A DNA stretch of 64,000 bases from Telmatactis stephensoni (Eukaryota > Cnidaria > Anthozoa > Actiniaria > Isophelliidae): positions 1-64,000 of the forward strand of contig JALIZF010001820.1 in the NCBI GenBank assembly GCA_029948255.1, given 5' to 3'. The position numbers and the translations under genes are program-made. The notes beneath the pieces are model-generated. The model made no database searches and was not told the origin of the DNA. It worked only from the letters and a program-made list of their open reading frames with translations. The stretch's first letter is position 1. Every line of letters starts with the position of its first letter. Positions 39,470-51,785 of the stretch are shown piece after piece.

Positions 39470-42400
39470 ATGGAGGAGGACGAGGAGAAAGAAGACATTG
39501 AAAGGCCTGAAAGCTGGCAAACAGTGTTCTCCTTTTCTACGTTTGGTTTCTTGTCATATTTTGAGTACAGTGTGCTTGTTTCCAGCGCAGAAGATATTCT
39601 TACTGGCAATACAGCACCTACAAGTAAGAGAGTGAACTCTTAGTAACAAATCAACTCATATGAACAATAACTATTCAAAACAATTTGATGCATTTTGGTT
39701 TGTCTTTTAAAGTTATTTCGTCTCTCTACAAGATAAACCGAGCTAATAATGGCTAGAAAAAGAAAGCAATGGTATTAGAGTCTACTACAAACTATTAGTT
39801 TGAAATATCTAAATCCGAGCGTTCAGACGGTTTTTGAACCCGAGTATCGAAGAAGAATCATACACATATTCTAACATCTTTCCGATTGACAATTTCATTC
39901 ATACACTATCAGTTCGTTTTTTTCGGGTTAGAGTATTTTTCTTGTCTGTTGTTTGACTTAGTTTTTAGTTGTTTCACTGGTTAAGTAAAATCACTCCAAC
40001 CGCGAAATAGATTTTAGATTAATACACCTTAGTAGATTGTTATTCTATTGTTTTCTTTTATGTCAATTTGTGTCCGCGGAATGACGAACGATTGGAACTG
40101 GGTCCGAACCCATGAACGTCGCTCAAAACTGTTCTTCCTCTACTTCCTCAATTGTTTTCGTTGTCGTCTTACTTTTATCCATTCCTCTTCATCGTCTTAT
40201 TTTGCTCGATCTCTCTCTTATTCAAGCCCGGTTTTCACTTGTGCCTCCACTTGCGTTCATGTTATTTCAATGTATCGCGATTCTTCTATCATTTTGATCT
40301 ACAGAGAGACGGCATTATTTTCCGATAATCAGCGCTCGTGATTAGCCCAAACATTGAGGACTGCATCGAAGTGGCTTTCTTCAAAATCACAAAAACCTAC
40401 TGAAAATCGATTCCAAATTGAGCAGCAAACATGAAAACAACTTTTTAGATAACATCCGTGATAAAATGACCAAAAACAATGACATATTTTGATAAAGAAT
40501 AGCCGCTAAGTTGAATTGAATTACAGCTACACACGACTACTGAGAAAAGTAAACTGAACTGGAATCTGTTGGTCTAAACTAGATAAAATAACTACACAAT
40601 ATTCACGAAAAGAAGTAAAAAGAAATCATCCTGCATGAGTAAAAATATCATGTCTGATAAGTATAATCGGTAATTTCGTTTTCGTTTTCGACTTCAATGA
40701 CTTCAAAGTCACAGCAAAAGTGAATTTTCAGCAAAACAGACAAATTGTCCTCTAATTTATGAAGACAAAAACAGTATTGTTTAAAAAAAGATGAAACAAA
40801 AAACTATTTATTTTATCTCAATGAAAAGTGATCCTTATGCTGCTCATGCTTGCGCCGCTTGGGAAAACCAGGCTTTAGATGACTCTTAGGGGGCGCGTTT
40901 ACGCTAGTAGTCGTCTTCAAAGTTTCAGAATGTGAGAAAGCTTCATATGATGTTCTACCAAGATCAGGAACCTCGGCGAGGACGGCGCGCCCATAAAAAT
41001 ATTCTCTTGCGCGACGTGCACGGCGCTGTCGTTTTGGTGTTACATGTCTAGGCTACAACTTTAATTTTAGTGCAATGTTGTTGCGGCAAAATGTAAACGT
41101 TGCAAATTTTTGAAAGCCTCAAAAACATTGTTGTCATGTTACACGGCTAGCTTTTGACATGATTTTTTTCTGTATTTGTAGGTACGATTTGGATCTTTTT
41201 CCAGATACCACTCATAATTCTTCCCATTGTGACTTCATACATTTTTGACCGTGTACCATCGTTTGTGCTTATCCTTACCGACTTTTCTTTTGAAATCTCT
41301 GGGCTGCTATGTCTTCTGTTGGCTGGATCTCATATGTGGTTAACGTACTTTGCCATATGTCTGATTAGTTCTGGAACAGCAGTATCAGATGTAATTGGGA
41401 TCTCTTTGACGGCCTACTTTCACAAGACGACCGTAACTGCTTACAGTGTTGGTATAGGAGTTGCTTATGTAGCTGGGCCTTTATATGTCACAGGTACTGA
41501 TCACATGACTGTACATTCCAATTAAGTACCGCGACACGCGCGAATCAAATCGAAGAGGACACAGAACTGCTAAGCACCTCGCCCCTGATGCCTTGCACTC
41601 GTCTTTTAAATCAAGGCTCTTCTGGGACTTGGTCCCGTACTCAAGGTTCTTGTGGGACTTAGCCTGGCTATGTACTGTGCATGTTTGGGACGGTCCTCTA
41701 AAGTAAGCGAAGATGATATTTCTTTGTAGAATCAGTTCAAACCGCATTTTTCAGAGGCGAATCCCAAGATCAGCTCTAGTAGAAAAAATAAAGGGTGTGG
41801 TACTTTTTTGATACTTAAATTCCTTTCCTTTTGTAGCTATGACAAGTTGGTTTCAGTTTTCCTTCAACATTACCATCGCTGCCGTCATCGTGGTGCAGCC
41901 ATTGGTTTTTCTTCTCGTTTACTGCTTGCTTGAAAAACGCCGAGAAAACACCAGCAAAGGTTACCAAACTATCACCGACAAGGACACAGACCCTGAAGAA
42001 TGTCCAAGCTTACATCAGCATCTAACTTTGGCGGAGAAACACCGCACCCTTTTTGATGTCTTTTCCAAGTATTTTTCAAGTTTTCGTTGGAATGCTATCC
42101 ATTGACTTAGTTCTGAGTGGTGTCACCACTACCTTAGTGTTTTCCAATGCACCCTTCTCCCCAGAAGACCATTACAAATATTACCTCATTGCCTCTTGTT
42201 TTGGGCTGTTTCTTGGTCATTCGTACCTGGGAATGGCAGACTTCATCAGACCAGGAATGGCGGAGAGAATACATATTAGTAAGACATGGTTGCTAGGGGT
42301 GATACTAATATGCCATGTGACCGTGTCCGTTCTCGCTTCACTTTATAGATTTATAACTAATGTATGGTGTGTTTTAGTCTTAGTATTTTCTTTAGGAATT

Positions 42401-42611
42401 TTTGCTGCAACCACTCATACTAACGTATGCTTTATATTAGGGGAACAAGAAGGATCTCAGAAAAAGGGAGTTTGCTATGGGGTTGGCTGTTTTTGCAGTG
42501 GAATTTGGTGCGTTGATGGGGGTTATTATAGCGGCACCAGTTGAAAAGCTACTGCAAGACCACTGTGTAGCGTTCACCAATCAAACAATGACCTGTTTGA
42601 CAAGAGCTTGA
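39470..42611 (+). pseudogene. CLN3 (battenin)-like pseudogene, unit D
   Basis: Exon 1 is 39,470-39,623 (MEEDEEKEDIERPES...), exon 2 41,182-41,493, exon 3 41,837-42,611, all with intact GT/AG sites. Exon 3 has two one-base insertions: an extra T near 42,061 and an extra A near 42,450. Each shifts the frame, and the first leads to an early stop within the second third of the protein. The rest is nearly identical to units B and C, so inactivation is recent. A sequencing or assembly indel is possible for such single-base changes. Confidence 0.7.
40813..41052 (-). CDS. Antisense open exon, unit D copy (79 codons plus stop)
   Basis: Homologue of 12,614-12,856 with the same 3-base loss as unit B and the ancestral TAA. 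Frame open throughout. Confidence 0.35.
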   Translation of the reverse strand, partial: PRHVTPKRQRRARRAREYFYGRAVLAEVPDLGRTSYEAFSHSETLKTTTSVNAPPKSHLKPGFPKRRKHEQHKDHFSLR

Positions 42612-44822
42612 TAATAACAATTTAACAACACATGGTCAAAATTTGTTATGGACTCACTCGGACTACGCCTCATGAATTCATAACATTTTGACCATGTGTT
42701 GACGTAACTGATATCGTGGTAAATAAGAGCACATACCACAGCTAGCCATCGTAAATTTGTTTTCAGTTTACCACAAAAACAGCATTGGAATTTAAAGCCT
42801 GACTACATTTCGTGACACGACCGAAACGTGACTGAAATCACAGCTGCATGTGCAGTCTTGTCAGTCCGACAAAGCTGCCAGTCAGAATTTTGCAAAGTTT
42901 TACAATTATTTTGAGACCTTTCTTTATGAATACTGTCTAACACTTTCTGGAAAACAAATTACTCTGTGTAGTACATATCATGAGTCAATATTGCAACTAA
43001 CTACGTAGCTTTTTTGATGAAATCAACGGCATTTGAGCGGACCAAGAGTTTTTCCAGTTCACCTTCGCTTTCAAAACTGTATAAGTTTTACTTTTCCTCG
43101 TGATGTTTTGTGAAATTTTTGATTATTCGTGCTAAAAGACACTCCATCCGAGACCTGAAAACAATGTTTTATTGTGAAAGATCTAGCAGACAGAATTACA
43201 AGCTCTTTCCTTGTAGTTTATCAGAGGTAAAACAGCCGTGTGCCAAACCGTGTGCGATTTCATGACCGATGGTAAGTTTTGATGAGTTTTGTCAACCGTA
43301 TTATAATTTCTACTCTGCATGTAATCTGACATTTCAAGCAAAGATGAGAAAACTCTTGCAAGTTTATTTGACAATTAACGTAATATTATCGCTTTCCTAA
43401 GGTTTGCAAAAAATGAAACGTACCTAAAAGTTGGCATTTTTGTGAGTTGTTTCAACATCAACATCGATCAACATCTCCGTGGATGAAACAGATGAAAGTC
43501 GCACGATATTTTGTAAATTTTCATCGGGCTCTGCAAATGTTGTGACTGAATCTGGCGGTTTCGTTAGTAGCTATCGATTCTCTTGGCGAAAACAATTAAA
43601 CTTTCAATTTGTGTAATTATTCTACTTGCTCAAAAATGAAAAACTGAATGCTGTCTTCTTTTTTCAAAAAAACGCTTCAAAAAGACTTTGCTTTGCGTGA
43701 CAGGATGACGCCATCAGATCTATGGTATGTTCCTCTTATTTATTGTAATTTTAAAATTACAAGTTGTGGTAAAAAAAGAGTGATATTAGTGGTAGATGAC
43801 TGGTTTGAAAAGAACTGGTTTAACTGGTTTAAAAAGAATCCGCTGTACAAGGGAAAACGCCGCGCGGACCTCTGCAAAATTATAAGCGTAAGTCTCAACC
43901 GAGACATCGGCTTTTGTACTCCTTTGGCAGTTGCATACCTTGAAACTGATTTCACAAAGCTTGCTCTATATTCTAAAGTCTCATAGTGTAAATTTTAATT
44001 AAAAATTCATTTCGGGTAAATAGCACATCGCTTTAATCGGATATGCTCATAGAAAGATAGATATTCAGTGAGCAAGTGGAACTCAGGTGATTAGTGCGCG
44101 GCTTTCTGATGCGAGAGGTCCCGAGTTCAATTCTCTGTCTGGTCACCTACTTTTTACTTTATATTTCAACATAAATTCATTAGCAAAATATAGACTGGTT
44201 TACATGATTGCCGTGCTTCAGCCAAGCGATGTTATTTGCGTTTTATGTAGTTTTGTATACAGTCATTTGATGTACGTTTCTCGTTTTGATCTTTCTTTTG
44301 TTCACTGCTTGTTTTCTGGTATTTATAGATACAACCATAAAAATGTAACTAGAGTGTTTGGACTGATTGCGCTGATACTGCATGAAAAAACTTCATCTGC
44401 GCTACTTCGATTTGTAGCGCAGAGATTCACGATAAATCGTCTTAATCAAGTTATTTATGATTCCCTGTTTTGCACTGCGCACGTTTCTGCGCATAGTTCG
44501 AAAAGCACAGTCTTTTAAAAACGCAATTGTGACCATTTTTCGAAACTTTGGAGCGATAAATAGTGATATTTGCAAATCTCTCTCCATCCCTCTCTTGGAA
44601 AAGTGTCCTTTGTAGCCCCATCATATAAAGGATGTTTTACAAAATATCTCGCAAACGAGAATGGTGACCCCCATTTTTTATTTCAAAAATAAACTTAGAA
44701 GACCATACAGCATCCACTTACGGAATACATTAAAATAGTACTTTTTTGCAAGAAAAGGTGTTATTTTTATTCGACTTCCGGTTACGTCATATCTGTCATT
44801 GAAGAGTTGTAATTTGTCATAT
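42612..44822. other. 3' flank of unit D, homologous to the flank of unit E
   Basis: It begins with a hairpin (42,617-42,702, AACACATGGTCAAAAT against its complement) also present at 51,790-51,876. The conserved KNPLYKGKR-reading block appears at 43,820-43,990, 1.2 kb later than in A-C. A decayed SINE head lies at about 44,078-44,150 (GATTAGTGCGCGG, GAGGTCCCGAGTTCAATTCT). No gene is seen; scattered frames of 60-140 codons lack domains. Confidence 0.45.
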
Positions 44823-45068
44823 TTTGAGGTCATGTAGCACGAAAATGAGAATAGAGTGGATTTCATATGACTTTGAAAAACTACGGCACGGTCACGGCAC
44901 GGCACGGCCACGGTACGGAACCTCGCCTGCTGATTTCTTCACAAATTTGTAAAGAAATCAGCAGGCGAGGTTCCGTACCGTGGCCGTGCCGTGCCGTGAC
45001 CGTGCCGTAGTTTTTCAAAGTCATACGAAATCCACTCTATTCTCATTTTCGTGCTACATGACCTCAAA
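44823..45068. repeat. 246-bp near-perfect palindrome with GC-rich arms
   Basis: Arms of about 118 bases flank the 10-base centre ACAAATTTGT (44,941-44,950). The arms include TTGAGGTCATGTAGCACG outside and CACGGCACGGCACGGCCACG inside. The outer part is unit flank DNA (it also occurs singly at 55,334-55,362), so the right arm is an inverted duplication of local sequence joined to a GC-rich foldback. Confidence 0.9.
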
Positions 45069-46930
45069 TGCGAAGCAGCAAATCTCGCTTCAGCCACCAA
45101 ACTCAACTACGTGACTAAACTGGCTTATGACTTATTCGTGTATCTTCTCTATCATAGGGATGACTTTTGGAATTTATGACTGGCATCTTCATGATGTTGA
45201 TGAAATCATTTTACTTTAAGGCAGCGGATTGTATTCATGTTCGATTTTACTCTTTGAAACGAAATGGGGAAATCACTTGGTACTTCAAAGAATAATTTGA
45301 AGGTGATTTAAAACCTTATTCATGCTAGAATTTTATTACTTGTACGGTCAAGAACATTCATGTTTTGAAATATTTTGATATCACCGAAAGTGTAGTCAAC
45401 AACAGGAAGCCCACATACATCATTGAGTGCTTAGTTATAGAAACGTGTGCTATTTTTGTGTTGTTGTGTTCATCAAATCCTGTGCAAAGCACTTTGGGAG
45501 TTGGAGTCCAGCAAAAATCTAATAATGATTTCTAGTGACCTACAAGCATTTTGTAACATTTAATTTTTCTTATGCTGAAATACTTGCATTTTCTGCAAAG
45601 AAATAACAAAGATAGATTTCTGTGCTTATTTCAGCATGAATGAAAAAGGTCAAGGACTCAGTGTCCTACTATGCTTTGTTCTAGAAAATGGTGCTCGTGC
45701 ACATCAGTTGAAACAAGAGAGTTAAAATAGAAAAATTCCAGAGAGCTGTCAAAACAACAACCTGTTTATGTTGTAAATGAATACAAGTTGTTCAAATCAA
45801 TGGGTGCCTCTCCCAGTAGCCTGAGTGCATGCAATATTTAATTTGTGTTTAGTTAATTTAAGACTACAGGTATCCCAAGTTCATTTTCTGTGGCCTTTGA
45901 ACAACAGAGAAATGATAAGATTTTCAGAAAGAACATCTAAAATTAAACTTCTCAAAAGTCCTTTTGCTCAGAGCTCTGCAACATCTAGTGAATTGATGCA
46001 TTTTAAAGATGAGGATCGATTATGTTCTATGACTGCACTGCATCCCACACCAGGCTCATTCCACCTGGGCACGAGTAAACGCACCATTGTGCGTCTAGTT
46101 GTATAGAGTGATGGCACTTAATCCGTGAAATAGATATTAGTCTAACAGACATTAGTAGGCACTATTTCCATTGTTTTCTTTTGTTTTGTTCCGACCACTC
46201 AAATTTCGCATAACAACAGATTTACTTGATACCTACCATGTAGAAAGACTAACTCATTGGACAAATAAAAATCGCAATTTTTTAAGCAAATGCCGTTATT
46301 CGATTTTTGAGCGATCATTCTTTGAACACCCTCAAATTTTACAAAAATCTCAAATTTTCCATGCAAAATTAGGGCTTCTATCGGGAGCTCTCACAGCGCG
46401 TGCTTTGCATTTAACGAGCAGATCTCTCAATATTTATTTATTTCACCTTTATAGGTCAATTTTATGTTAAAAATATTAACATTAACTGCAAATAAAATAT
46501 TTGATGAATTTTTGAAAATACCTTGCAGACAGCTAATTGGAAAATGCTTTGAACATACCGACCGTAAAAAGCGATTTTCTCGAAAGTGCAACGAGAACTG
46601 GAAACAATTTCACAACAAACATCGACTACTAGGATTGATCTACCGAAATCAAGTAAAACATTTTTGGGCACTCCGGTTTTTGCGTGATTGAGACAGGACG
46701 AAGATTGATAATATTCGTGATTTTAAGGAAAAAATGCATTTACTTCATCTCATTAATTACAACATTTCCTCACTAGAAAAATATAAGAATTAATAGATAA
46801 CTTAAATAATTTGTATTTTCAAGTAACTATGAACAATGAAAACTTAAAAAAACTCTCAAAAGAATTTTTGTTTTGATCATTAACGCGAGGCAACCGTTTT
46901 CAGCAACCGTTTTCAAACAATCAAACTGGC
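45069..46930. other. Intergenic DNA, no gene seen
   Basis: AT-rich. One segment at about 46,060-46,110 (GGGCACGAGTAAACGCAC and TGTGCGTCTAGTT) matches the end of the element inserted in the LINE at 62,437-63,401. Short frames lack any domain. The array unit resumes at about 46,929. Confidence 0.4.
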
Positions 46931-47097
46931 CTTGCCTTCAACCATCCAAAACAATTGATGTATTTTGGTTTTTCTTTTAAAGCTATTTCGTCTCTCGCAA
47001 GATAAACTTGCTAATAATGGCTAAATAAACTAGCTAATAATCAGGCTCGGAAAAAATCCGAGCCTTCATATGGCCATTACTGTCATCTTTTTTGAAT

Positions 47098-47717
47098 TAT
47101 GAAATCTTTACTCGTCCATTTTCACTTCTAAAACGCTTCAGACTGAATGTTTTTGGTTGATTTGTATGCATTTGATTAAAGCGCCAAAGTTAATTCCGTG
47201 TGTAGTACACATGAATTAACTTTAGGGCTCCTATTGATAACAAAATACTATGATATGTATTTTGACAGGAGGCAGCATGGCCGAGTGGTCAGAGCGTTGG
47301 TCTCGCAATATGGCGGTCCCAGGTTCGATTCCCGCTCTGGCCACTAGCTGAGACTGAATTTGTTCCGATTTCGATTAGTTCAAATTCAGTTTCTCGGCCA
47401 TGCTTGTAATATAGCCAACTGGTTTGCCTCCTTGCCAGTTGGGATTATTAATCCATTTATGCTTGATTTATATGATTTAGTTAGGATTTGTAAATTGAGC
47501 TGAAAAGCCCTGTTGAGCGAGTCTCAATCATTATACCCAAATAAAGGTTTACTACTATGAATTAACTTTGTATGCGTTTGATTAAAGCGCCAAAGTTAAT
47601 TCCGTGTGTAGTACACATGAACTAACTTTGGCGCTTCAATGAACGCATGCAAATCAACCAAAAACACTCCGCCTGAAGCGTTTTAGAAGTGAAAATGGAC
47701 GAGTAAAGATTTCATCT
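47098..47717. mobile_element. Foldback element (about 620 bp) carrying an inserted SINE
   Basis: Left GAAATCTTTACTCGTCCATT and right AATGGACGAGTAAAGATTTC are exact inverted copies, with further pairing through AAAACGCTTCAG and GCGCCAAAGTTAATTC. Fragments of the family recur at 48,344-48,450 and 59,210-59,380. Confidence 0.7.
47266..47560 (+). mobile_element. tRNA-derived SINE with intact A and B boxes
   Basis: TGGCCGAGTGG (A box, 47,278-47,288) and GGTTCGATTCC (B box, 47,322-47,332) lie 33 bases apart within a tRNA-Leu/Ser-like head. A non-tRNA body of about 200 bases follows, ending near AATAAAGGTTTACTACTA. The internal promoter looks usable. It interrupts the foldback element at 47,098-47,717. 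Confidence 0.7.
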
Positions 47718-48854
47718 CTTTGTTTCAAATTTTGCCCCTCTGGGGCATACCCGGAGGAAAGCGGGAACTTTCACATAAAATCACTACATTTTTGTGTATA
47801 ATGTATAACAACTATATTTTGTGAATTTATCTCGACAAATTACCTTCACGCTTACGATTTAGAAATATGATGCTTTTACTGCCGTTATATCGTTGAAGTG
47901 CAGCCTGAGAAGCTCGAAGTCTCGTTTGGAAACTTGCATTCAGACGGGCCGACGTCAATCAAATCACTCGACCGATACAAACGTTGCGATTCCCAAGAAA
48001 TATATAATGTCTCAAATATACGATAAAAGTGACCTGTACATTTAAAGTTTATATTTATTTACTTTCCTTGCAAATTCGAGGCATTTTTCTTGACTGAGAA
48101 TCGCCATTTGTATCTGTCGAGTGATTTCAGGTCGCACTTCAACGATAGCGGCGGTAGTAATGTGTGTATTTTCGTAAATTAGAAATAAAATGTATGAAAA
48201 AATTGGCGTTCTTATTGCCAAATTGCGAAAATACACATATTAATTAAAAGCGCATATCTCTAAATCGAAAGCGTGAACATTATCTGCCAAGATGGATTCA
48301 CATAATATCGTTATACATACACATACAAAATTTGAAGCAAATAGATGAAATCTTTATTCGTCCATTTTCACTTCAATTCTAAAACGATTCTAGAAAGCTG
48401 AATGCCGTTTTATGGTCGATTTGTATGTGTTCATTGAAGCGCCAAAGTTAATTCATGTGTGCAATGAAGGGCGTGTAGTTTAATTAATTAACTAAAAGCC
48501 CTCTATGAGGACATGTGGTTACTGGTAGTCAAAACATATAGCATCCACAATCATCACCATGTCTACTATCGTAGATTTTTAGAGTTATGGTCTAGTTTGC
48601 ATTAATATATGATCACTCTCAGTACAGTATGGATAACTGCATGGTCTTAGTACTTGATCAAGTCCCAACCATCATCTGTATAACAGTGTATAAGTTTCCA
48701 TTCCAAGACTGCCCATGGAGCCCCCACTGATGTATAGGGGTACTAGTAATAACTATAATGTAGTATATACTGTATAAAACTTGTTCAAAATGTTAAACAT
48801 AAATGATGATCCATTGCAGTAAAAACACAGAAGTGTTGGGAACTCAAATCAGTT

Positions 48855-49170
48855 TGCATATAGTCAATTGAAAAAACGTTGTCGGGTCTAAAAACATAGA
48901 ACCTAACAGCTGAGACCGAAATGATGCATGGGATCGGTGAATAATTATATTCTGATTTATTCATTTGCGCTGCAACCGATAAAAAATTGAAGCCAAACGG
49001 CCTGCCAATGCAGGTCCTGCATACGCTTTCAGCATTTTGCATCGAAGGCACAGCGTAAATGAATAAATCAGAATGTAATTATTCACATCCCAAGCACCAT
49101 TTCGGTCTCAGCTTCTATGTTCTATGTTTTTAGACCCGACAACGTTTTTTCAATTGACTATAAATAACAA
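48855..49170. repeat. Inverted repeat, about 315 bp (foldback MITE)
   Basis: TATAGTCAATTGAAAAAACG on the left pairs with CGTTTTTTCAATTGACTATA on the right. Arms of about 125 bases include GTCGGGTCTAAAAACATAG and GCTGAGACCGAAATG, separated by about 60 bases. No coding. Confidence 0.75.
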
Positions 49171-49873
49171 GCATTTATTCACAAACACGAATTGTTTATT
49201 CACAATTGTCATAGCATTGGTATGTTTTGGAAGTCCATTAATCTAATTTACCGCAATCTCTAATGAGTAAATGAGTTATGATAACTCAATTTTGGTCGAT
49301 CATTTTGGGCTAGTCGAGAGACCAAAAATAATCAATAGTCAAAAAATATAAATAGCCTCTGATAATCTGAAGTGGGTTTTAAAATCTTGTAATGACTGAA
49401 TCCGATAAGAAATAATCGAGATCAACTCATCATATTTTATAGAATATTAGTACAATATCGTTGTGCATGCAGCCGGATAAAATCAAAAACAAATTATATT
49501 TTAAGTCTTCGAGTGCTTTTCTGTCAAGAAGCCAAATAACGTCGAAAATAACAAAGACTTTTCCAAAAAAATCCAAAGCGAAAGTAAAGACATAAATGCA
49601 AATGAAATCCACACGAGATTTGGTATCGAATTTTTGGTACATAAAGTGATATAGCAGCAGACTTCGATCGTTGTCAAACAAACACTGTGTTTTATACGAT
49701 CAACTTTCCGCTCAAAACCTTTCGCAAATTACCCCAAATCCTGAACGATTCCTTAAAAACATACTCCTTACTCCTTGGTTAAAGCTGTACACCTGGTTAT
49801 ACGAGAAAAAGAAAGAAAAATCGTTCTCTACTTACCGATACAGGCGATAACAACTACATGCAGCACATCTACA

Positions 49874-49952
49874 GGTAGCCTCCTACGTTTTTAGTCTCGA
49901 GAGGGAAATTTACTGGATCGAGACTAAAAACGTCTGCGTAGGAGGCTAATCG
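49874..49952. repeat. Short foldback, about 80 bp
   Basis: TAGCCTCCTACGTTTTTAGT pairs with ACTAAAAACGTCTGCGTAGG followed by AGGCTA around a short AT-rich loop. Confidence 0.7.
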
Positions 49953-50391
49953 ACAGGCGAGTCTACAATAATATAGCTTGGGTTTCCTGTTTTATTCCGA
50001 ATGTCTTCGTAGATACCATGTTTATCAAATAGAGCTTGCTCTGTTTTTCCCTCGAAGAGTGATTTTCAATAAAATATTGAAAACTAATCACTACAAACGC
50101 CAGCTAGTTTCTTAATAAATCGTACTTTCATAGCGAAAATCGAAGAAAAGTACTCGGCAAAATTCGGAAGGTTTTCGTTCTCATCCGAATGTCACCCGAA
50201 GTGATTACTTCGGAACGTTACAGACTACCGGACTTACGCACTCGATGACATAGTGTTACTGGCTTTTATAAAAATTTTATTTTATAAAAAGCCAGTAACC
50301 ACAAAAAAAGATGACCTTAATTTCCGGCCATGTGAAGGCTCGGATTTTTCCCCAGCCATTATTAGCTATGCATTTTTTTCTGTATTTGTAG

Positions 50392-51785
50392 GTACGATTT
50401 GGATCTTTCTCCAGATACCACTCACAATTCTTCCGATTGTGACTCCATGCATTTTTGACCGTGTACCATCGTTTGTGCTTATCCTTACCGATTTTTCTTT
50501 CAAAATTTCTGGGCTGCTATCCCTCCTGTTGGCTGGATCTCGAATGTGGTTAAAGTACTTTGCAGTATGTCTAATTAGTTCTGGTACAGCAGTAGCAGAT
50601 GTAATGGGGATCTCTTTGACGGCCTACTTTCACAAGACGACCGTAACTGCTTACAGTGTTGGTATAGGAGTTGCTTATGTAGCTGGGCCTTTATATGTCA
50701 CAGGTACTGATCACATGACTGTACATTCCAATTAAGTACCGCGACGCGAATCAGATCGAAGAGGACACAGAACTGCTAAACACCTCGCCTTCCCATAGTC
50801 CCTTAAATCAAGGCTCCTCTGGGACTTAGCCCCGTACTCAAGGCTCTTGTGGGACTTAGTGTATGTACTGTGCATGTTTGTGACGGTCCTCCAAAGTAAG
50901 CGAAGATTTCTTTGTGAATTCAGTTCAAACCGCATTTTCCAGAGGCGATCCCCAAGACCAGCTCTAGTAGAAAAAATGTATATGTAATATGTAAATTCCT
51001 TTCCTTTTGTAGCTATGACAAATTGGTTTCAGTTTTCCTTCAACATTACCATCGCTGCTGTCATCGCGGTGCAGTCATTGGTTTTTCTTCTCGTTTACTG
51101 CTTGCTTGAAAAACGCCGACAAAACACCCGCCTTGGTTACCAAACTATCACCGACAAAGACACGGACCCTGACGAATGTCCAAGCTCACATCAGCATCTA
51201 ACTTTGACAGAGAAACACCACACCCTTTTTGATGTCTTTCCAAGTATTTTTCAAGTTTTCGTTGGAATGCTATCCATTGACTTAGTTTTGAGTGGTGTCA
51301 CCACTACCTTAGCGTTTTCCAATGCACCCTTCTCCCCAGCAGACCATTACAAATATTATCTCATTGCCTCCTCTTTTGGGCTGTTTCTTGGTCATTCGTA
51401 CCTGGGAATGGCAGACTTCATCAGACCAGGAATGGCAGAGAAGATACATATTAGTAAAACGTGGTTGCTAGGGGTGATAATAATATGTCATGTGATCGTG
51501 TCCGTTCTCGCTTCCCTTTATAGATTTATAACTAATGTATGGTATGTTTTAGTCTTAGTATTTTCTTTAGGGGCGTTTGCTGCAACCACTCATACTAACG
51601 TATGCTTTATATTAGGGGAACAAGAGGATCTCAGAAAAAGGGAGTTTGTTATGGGGTTGGCTGTTTTTGCAGTGGAATTTGGTGCGTTGATGGGGGTTAT
51701 TATAGCGGCACCAGTTGAAAAGCTACTGCAAGACCACTGTGTAGCGTTCACCAATCAAACAATGACCTGTTTGACAAGAGCTTGA
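50392..51785 (+). CDS. CLN3 (battenin)-like gene, unit E, exons 2-3 (exon 1 missing)
   Basis: Exon 2 is 50,392-50,703 and exon 3 51,013-51,785, both open with standard splice sites and phase 1 joins. It is the most divergent unit: MTNWFQFSFNITIAAVIAVQ, NTRLGYQTI and LTEKHHTLF differ from A-D, and intron 2 is 309 rather than 343 bases. The KREF(V)M motif retains the family pattern with V for A. No exon 1 is found between 42,612 and 50,391; the breakpoint near 46,929 removed it. Open exons with no start exon suggest either recent truncation or use of another first exon. An upstream in-frame stretch from about 50,253 gives no convincing start. Confidence 0.65.

Larger units (their letters stand above)
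46931..50391. other. Intron 1 remnant of CLN3-like unit E with repeat insertions
   Basis: TCCAAAACAATTGATG and TATTTCGTCTCTCGCAAG match intron 1 of B (23,385 onward) and F (59,043 onward). It starts with GGCCTT, the last bases of the MITE that lies between exon 1 and this point in unit F, so exon 1 was lost with a breakpoint inside that MITE. Foldback elements and a SINE fill the rest, described separately; between them nothing is recognised. Confidence 0.5.

Noticed and set aside
44087..44518. 143-codon plus-strand frame after unit D
   Set aside because: It crosses a decayed SINE head and unit flank DNA; the equivalent region after unit E is not open, and no domain is seen.
47270..47345. 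Functional tRNA gene
   Set aside because: A and B boxes are good, but the acceptor stem does not pair cleanly and the tRNA-like part continues into a SINE body with an AATAAA-type end.
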